This document shows positions 60,601 through 64,000 of a DNA stretch of 64,000 nt, one piece after another. Both the position numbers and the translations under genes were made by a program. The notes beneath the pieces were generated by a model, which saw nothing but the letters and a program-made list of their open reading frames with translations, was not told where the DNA came from and ran no database searches. Origin of the DNA: Haematococcus lacustris. Its lineage: Eukaryota; Chlorophyta; Chlorophyceae; Chlamydomonadales; Haematococcaceae. Numbering within the stretch: position 1 is the first letter of the stretch; each line of letters begins with the position of its first letter. The stretch lies in the NCBI GenBank assembly GCA_030144725.1, contig JASKMD010000013.1, positions 1,512,322 to 1,576,321 on the forward strand. Reading direction: 5' to 3'.

Positions 60601-61341
60601 AGCCACCTGCTTCTTCACCTCAGCCTCCTCTCTAGGGCTGAGCTTGTACATACGTTTGTAGGGAGCTTCAGCCCCGGGTGGTGTCCTGATTGTGTGCCCC
60701 ACTGGCCTGTTAGGGGGCAACCCCGGTGGCATGTCCCCAAACACATCAGCATACTCAGATAGCAACCCATCTAGCACAGCTTGTGGCACCAGCTCGGGGT
60801 CCTGCTCAGCCTTCGTGTTCTGCTCATTGCATCCAGCCACTGCAGCTGCCAAGCTGCCCTGGTGCCAGCCCTCCTGGTCGCCAGCATCGCCAGGTTTCAC
60901 TAGCATCAGCCAGCTACTGCAGCCTTTCCGCAGTTGTCGCACGGCCTGGCCCGGACTGAGCAGCTTAATTTCGGCTGCGCTTTCCCACTGCTCCTTCATA
61001 GCAGCAACAGCCGCAAACCCAGGCAGATGCTTTGGTTGCAGTGCGAACAAGTTTACAGGCTTCCCCGACTCTCCCAGTGCCTCAAACAGCGTGCACACCC
61101 CGTGCTTCACCTTAAGCACTGCATCGTGCTCGTGCATCCAATCGACACCGAGGATCAGGTCGACACCATTGAGCATTCCTGGCATGACCACTGCATTGCA
61201 ATTCGTCGTGCTTTTTTGCACCTCCAGCAGGCCACAACGCCGTTCAGTAATCACCACAGGCTGATTGGTTGCGGTCAGCACTCTCAGGGGTTCCATCATG
61301 ATCTTCCTTTTGCAGTGCAGCAGGGTTAACATTGCCTTCAT
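57619..61341 (-). CDS. gypsy-type Pol polyprotein (protease part, RT, RNase H, integrase, chromodomain)
   Basis: A 1240-codon frame. N-terminal end of an aspartic protease (LILGVDWMHEHDAVL), then reverse transcriptase (FVQKKDGSLRMCIDYRALN, VFSSLDLQSGYHQI, VLVYIDDILVMS), RNase H (FVVCTDASLVGTGGVL, QELLGIIRAVREWR, ILTDHNPLIYL), integrase with an HHCC finger (HNTRSAGHLG to CHSCQ) and DDE core (FVDRLTKMVHL, SDRGPQFHNKFW, ETDGQTERVNR), and a C-terminal chromodomain (YTVEKVVGH, LEFLVKWQGHGDEHNTW). The frame then hits TAG at 57619-57621, but 47 further sense codons in the same frame continue the chromodomain-like text (LVGCQELLARYL) to a TAG at 57475-57477. RT and integrase residues are all present. 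Confidence 0.93.
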   Translation of the reverse strand: MKAMLTLLHCKRKIMMEPLRVLTATNQPVVITERRCGLLEVQKSTTNCNAVVMPGMLNGVDLILGVDWMHEHDAVLKVKHGVCTLFEALGESGKPVNLFALQPKHLPGFAAVAAMKEQWESAAEIKLLSPGQAVRQLRKGCSSWLMLVKPGDAGDQEGWHQGSLAAAVAGCNEQNTKAEQDPELVPQAVLDGLLSEYADVFGDMPPGLPPNRPVGHTIRTPPGAEAPYKRMYKLSPREEAEVKKQVAELLAKGLVEPSSSPYGAPILFVQKKDGSLRMCIDYRALNKLTVRDRYPLPRIDDLFDKLAGKRVFSSLDLQSGYHQIRITEEDVPKTAFSTPMGQFQFKVLCFGLTNAPATFQRMMNNVFKPLINECVLVYIDDILVMSNTPEEHVQHLRQVLQLMRENKFYAKLAKCEFNKTQLAFLGHIVGSKGIAVDPAKVQVVKEWPTPRNLKDLQAFLGLANYFRRFISNFSSLAAPLTNLTSKQVAAAYDWEHFGGAELEAFNALKEALCSAPVLALPDFSKPFVVCTDASLVGTGGVLMQDGRPIAYTSKKMSPAETRYATGEQELLGIIRAVREWRCYLDGAVDVTILTDHNPLIYLQTQPNLSRRQVRWMEELSRYKYEIKYIPGATNVADPISRNPALANEVALTSSSSPQNADSEDAMTVIMTLSSRAERPIYAITTRRTAARLRENAELGQVAAREAAQRANQLVPPDDLAAAHTPGQAKMTSAQQKKAQPGGGESLRQQQQTTESQNKSNKQGDDEQSTTESGPLTLMQAIKQAYAADTRFADEAFTSQLYQHEGLWLTEWGRVVVPDDAALRKNVMYTMHNTRSAGHLGMTKTLEQVTRWFTWPGVSEDVKSYVRSCHSCQVNKSSAKKPAGLLQPLPIPERPWDSVAMDLIVKLPASGPNKYDSILVFVDRLTKMVHLVKTWESMTATQYAKLFLEHVFRLHGMPRSVVSDRGPQFHNKFWAEVTKLLQVQVNLSSAYHPETDGQTERVNRVIEEMLRHFIRPDQRDWAEYLPLVEFAINNAWQESVRSTPFYLNYGYHPRLAELLDLPQKVPQAHDFVKGMKTAVEQARQCLARAQKRMKSYQDNKRREALYLPGDMVLLSTQNMRGKANQPGVRKLKPRYVGPFSVQYMVGKAAVKLWLPDEWSRLHNVFHVSLVKPYRTDASGAVPGLAGPPPVQWLDGEPQYTVEKVVGHTLEPSKGKRKGKCKKRRLEFLVKWQGHGDEHNTW

Positions 61342-61492
61342 GTCTTTCCAGCCACTCCTTGCTGATTATGGTGCAACTGGCACCTGTGTCAAGCATGGCT
61401 CTGCACGGCTTGTTACCTAGCCGTCCCTTAAACAGAAAAGGTAGCTGCAGCCTTCCAGGCTGTACCTCTGCAGCATTCGGTGGTGCATCCAT
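61244..61492 (-). CDS. N-terminal part of the retrotransposon aspartic protease, other frame
   Basis: Carries the catalytic DTGASCTIISKEWLERHE after LPFLFKGRLGNKPCRAML. The following protease half (with LGVDW) is in the Pol frame, offset by one base; the two frames overlap between 61244 and 61341. Gypsy elements normally keep the protease in one frame, so an inactivating or assembly indel near 61345 is more likely than programmed frameshifting. Confidence 0.75.
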   Translation of the reverse strand: MDAPPNAAEVQPGRLQLPFLFKGRLGNKPCRAMLDTGASCTIISKEWLERHEGNVNPAALQKEDHDGTPESADRNQSACGDY

Positions 61493-61957
61493 AGCCCCAT
61501 AGCCGTTCTCTTACACGCAGAGTTGGCCTCAAACATAGGCACAAGATCAAGAGCTTCTCCCAGGCCAAGTCCGCCTAAACAACAGTTGCAACACTTCGGC
61601 TTGCACCTCGGCCATTCGGCTTGCACGCTCCTGAGTCACGCATCTTCTTCGCACTGAGCCATCACCGGCCTCTCGGCGACTACTGTCACCTCCATCGCCA
61701 CTCTCGCAGAGTAAACCTCCGCCGACTGGTTGTACCGCACAAAGGCTCATTAGCCACTGGTTTCAGGCTCTCTAGCCTCTTCGCTCAGCTCAGAGCCCAC
61801 ACACAGCCGTCGCTTCGCGACAATTCCACAACTGGCGCACTACAGCCAGCTCCGACTCAAGCGCGTCTTATACGCCAACCAGAACGTCCTCTGCCGCTCA
61901 TCCTCAGGCAGTTACGTGGCATATGATCCAGTCGGACGGTATCGGTCGGAAACCAAC
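61493..61957 (-). other. leader / gag-less region of the retrotransposon, with candidate primer-binding site
   Basis: Only short broken frames; a CCNCC stretch near 61590 is not a convincing zinc knuckle. Directly inside the 5' LTR (61957 down to about 61938) the minus strand reads TTGGTTTCCGACCGATACC, in the place of a primer-binding site that would pair with a tRNA 3' end. The tRNA species was not identified. Confidence 0.5.
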
Positions 61958-62129
61958 TGTTGCGTGATGAGTGGCGGTGATTGAGTTCTCCGTGACAGAC
62001 TGGGCGTTGTCAGGAAGTCTGCCCGGGAATCGAACCCGGCCTCAGATCACCTCACCACATCACACTTCTCACAGGGGAGATCCAGATCTCTCAACCGGCA
62101 TTAGCTTAGCCTTACATGGTCACGTAACA
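61958..62129 (-). repeat. 5' LTR (172 bp)
   Basis: Same sequence as 57184-57355. It is followed on the right by the GAAAC target duplication. Confidence 0.95.
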
Positions 62130-62316
62130 GAAACTCCAGGCTCGCAAGTTCACCGCAACTTGGGACTTTGAGTTCGTGGAGGGCATCGCCAAAGCATTCT
62201 GCAAGCGATGCCCGCGTGCAGAGAACAATGAGGGCGCCAGCGTAAAACATTTGACTCAAATTGAGAGGCAGCATCCGCTGCGATGCACACTACATACGGC
62301 ACTCGTTGGCAACTAA

Positions 62317-63379
62317 AACTACTTTAACAACTTTATGAAGACTGTCATCAGCGTACGCCGCGATCTCTGGGACCTCACAGCCCGATAGTAACAATACGAC
62401 AGCTGCGGCAGAGCGCAACTGGTCAGCATTGGGCCAAAATTATGAAAATAATCACTGCCACCCACCCATCCATCGCCCAGCATGGCCTTCAGATGCACGT
62501 GCAATGTCAACAACCGTTATTTAGGGGTTGAGCAAGCCTCACAGGCGAAACATACAGCTTGGCGCAAACGAACAACCTACTGAGATCCCCGCGATTTGAA
62601 CCCCGGTGGGAACCTGCTCTTGCCGTCTAATATTAGGTGCGTAGTAGACCCGTATTATATTAGGTCGTCTAATATAGATCTAATATAGATTGACGCACCC
62701 TAGTTACAGCCTAGTTAGCTACAGCATAGTTACAGTCGCTCATCACGTGCATGTAATTGTTCTTCTCTTTACACTTGTAACAAGGCACGCTCGTGCCCTT
62801 GCGTGGTGTTTCAATTGGAGGGGTAGCCAACTGTCCCACTCAAACAAGGGCCCACTCTAAGGCACCAACAGCGCCCTTCATCAATGACTTCATAGAGACT
62901 GTGTATTGCGGCACCTGACCTAGAGGCAATAAGTGTATGCCGACACCGTAAAAATAGTCGGACCGGTTGGGCAGCACGGAGGCGGCAGGTGTCGAAGGCA
63001 AGCGAAGAAGTGGGGGGCTTAGTAAAAGGGGACAAACCAAACAGATGTACCTAATGCTGAAAGCAGTGCGCGACCATCAATACCTCAATACCTCCGTCCT
63101 GTCTCACACTCTTGCTGACTTTCTTTGTTTTCCCTTCAGATTCGCATCTAGCTACGTGCTGCTTTACCGCCACGTACACAACCAGCCGCCTTCCAGTCAC
63201 CACCCAACATAAGGCTAGCCACATGGCGGTGGCGATGCTGCCCAGTGGGTCTCAGCCTTAGCAACAGCACGCAGTGAGGAGCTGCCTCTGCTGTTGCTGC
63301 CTCTGCTGGTTCTGTTGCTGTTGTCTAAGCAGGCCCAGGCGACGCTGGAGAACGCTCTAGGCTGGCCATGTACGGACAA
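62317..63379. other. intergenic, one repeat copy only
   Basis: Contains the right copy of the flanking repeat (62796-62850) and an AT-rich stretch with CTAATATTAGG/TCTAATATAGA units at 62627-62700. A T-arm-like GGGGTTCAAATCGCGG on the minus strand near 62590 has no matching D arm or acceptor. No gene recognised. Confidence 0.4.
62796..62850 (+). repeat. direct repeat flanking the LTR-element region, right copy
   Basis: Matches 56258-56312; the similarity begins around AGGCACGC upstream and stops after CAAGGGCC. Confidence 0.75.
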
Positions 63380-63815
63380 TCACGACAGCAGCTTCTTCTT
63401 TTGAGGCTTGAGGCCCACTGCAATGCCATCATAGTCCTCTGGCAGGGAGGAACCGCCCACGCCTGCCAGCTCAGCCCCCGACATGTAGGCGTCGGCCAGC
63501 TGCACGCGCTTCACGTTCTCCTGTGCACCAGGGGGGCAGCCAAGAGAGACGCTGAGCAGGGGCAAGTGCTTGGGTGGACAGGCAGACAAGCAGACAGGCC
63601 GGCTGGCGGGCAGGATGGGCAAAGGGCAGGACTGGTTGCACTGGTGCTGGGTGCATTCTGCCACACCTCACCTGCTCCTGCACCAGCGCCTGGCCAAACT
63701 TCATGAGAACGTCCAGGGTCATGCGGGGCCGCTCAAAGGTGACCTTGCCCTCGCGGCTGTTGATCAGGCGTTTGCCCAAGTTCTCCACTCCCAGCTGGCT
63801 CACAAAGTCCCGCAC
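63380..63815 (-). CDS. unrecognised protein, last two exons (C-terminal 94 residues)
   Basis: Exons 63815-63672 and 63520-63380 (stop TGA) join in phase with clear GT-AG borders. The first has an acceptor CTACAG before VRDFVSQLGVENLGKRLINS and continues KVTFERPRMTLDVLMKFGQA; the second starts ENVKRVQLADAYMSGAELAG and ends with the basic tail KPQKKKLLS. The sequence looks like a conserved globular protein, with charged and hydrophobic residues in balance and no low complexity, but I cannot assign the family. The 5' part lies beyond the right edge of the window. Confidence 0.7.
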
Positions 63816-64000
63816 CTACAGGGGTCAGCAGCAGGCCCAGCCATGCAAGCAGCTACAGTGCATGACCTGGGTCAGGGTCCCACAATGCAGCCTACTGCCA
63901 CGCACCAGGGCCAGAACCAAAGACTCAGGACCTACTCCCAGGTGAATAGACAACAGCTACCCTGGGCTACTCTTGGTGGGCGTTGAGTTGGGCTGACGGC

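Larger units (their letters stand above)
57184..62129 (-). mobile_element. Ty3/gypsy LTR retrotransposon of the chromovirus type
   Basis: Two LTRs of 172 bp, apparently identical base for base, begin TGTTGCGTGA and end TCACGTAACA. The element is flanked by 5-bp direct repeats GAAAC (57179-57183 and 62130-62134). The coding strand is minus, so the 5' LTR is the right one. Pol has the order protease, reverse transcriptase, RNase H, integrase, chromodomain. Only about 460 bases lie between the 5' LTR and the protease, too few for a gag. Identical LTRs imply a very recent insertion. Confidence 0.95.
57117..62316 (+). pseudogene. short open frame interrupted by the LTR retrotransposon
   Basis: An ATG-led frame starting MAAIRQQKYSGK (57117) runs to the insertion point at 57183. 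On the far side of the element (from 62135, after the duplicated GAAAC) the same frame continues with LQARKFTATWDFEFVEGIAK to a TAA at 62314-62316. Without the element the two parts would give 82 codons. I do not recognise the protein; chance cannot be excluded for so short a frame. Confidence 0.35.

Noticed and set aside
62580..62612. tRNA gene near 62590 (minus)
   Set aside because: Only a T-arm-like piece; no D arm, anticodon arm or matching acceptor stem was found.

Overview
This window is nuclear DNA of a GC-rich green alga, most likely of the Chlamydomonadales; a Haematococcus-like or Chlamydomonas-like genome fits best, but I cannot name a species. The reasons are dense short introns with GT-AG and some GC-AG borders, CAG/CTG and G-rich microsatellites in introns and linkers, an OPR-type organelle RNA-binding protein, a plastid acyl carrier protein, and algal-type mobile elements including a Fanzor (eukaryotic TnpB). 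Two 500-N assembly gaps (17141-17640, 40906-41405) each cut a gene. Host genes end at TAG or TGA where their families end, so the standard genetic code applies. Left part: an OPR-like protein with huge Gln-rich linkers runs off the left edge (minus, to 6100). It is divergent from a seven-exon TLC-domain membrane protein (plus, 6629-9647). Next comes a long plus-strand gene (11938-19186) that appears to fuse a 15-hydroxyprostaglandin-dehydrogenase-like SDR to a PTGR3/ZADH2-like medium-chain reductase. One of its introns carries about 120 copies of a telomere-like CCCTGA repeat. Middle part: 19.6-24.8 kb holds a tandem duplication of an unrecognised, apparently intronless gene family (copies at 19607 and 22501, a truncated copy near 24060) with a conserved downstream block, broken by a 1.1 kb GGGGGC array. 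A third full-length, diverged relative lies at 30180. A 1.1 kb hAT element with perfect 8-bp target duplications sits at 25412-26516. Plastid acyl carrier protein (minus, 27134-27859, six exons) follows, then a filamin-repeat + RRM + RS-domain protein (minus, 30973-36346), then a Fanzor relic (about 36.8-37.2 kb), then a PA-domain secretory protein (plus, from 37963) that runs into the second gap. Right part: an L1-like non-LTR retrotransposon (41406-46575) has ORF1 and ORF2 in one frame separated by a single UAG. NADP-isocitrate dehydrogenase is complete (minus, 46887-53434, 13 exons including a 14-nt microexon). A better preserved but damaged Fanzor gene lies at 54372-55445. A Ty3/gypsy chromovirus (57184-62129) has apparently identical 172-bp LTRs and 5-bp target duplications; it lacks a recognisable gag and interrupts a short open frame. 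The window ends with the last two exons of an unrecognised minus-strand gene (63380-63815). The host genes are not an operon or pathway; the window is ordinary gene-plus-repeat algal chromatin. The most unusual items are the SDR-MDR fusion, the tandem family of unknown proteins, the amber-linked LINE ORFs and the Fanzor loci.
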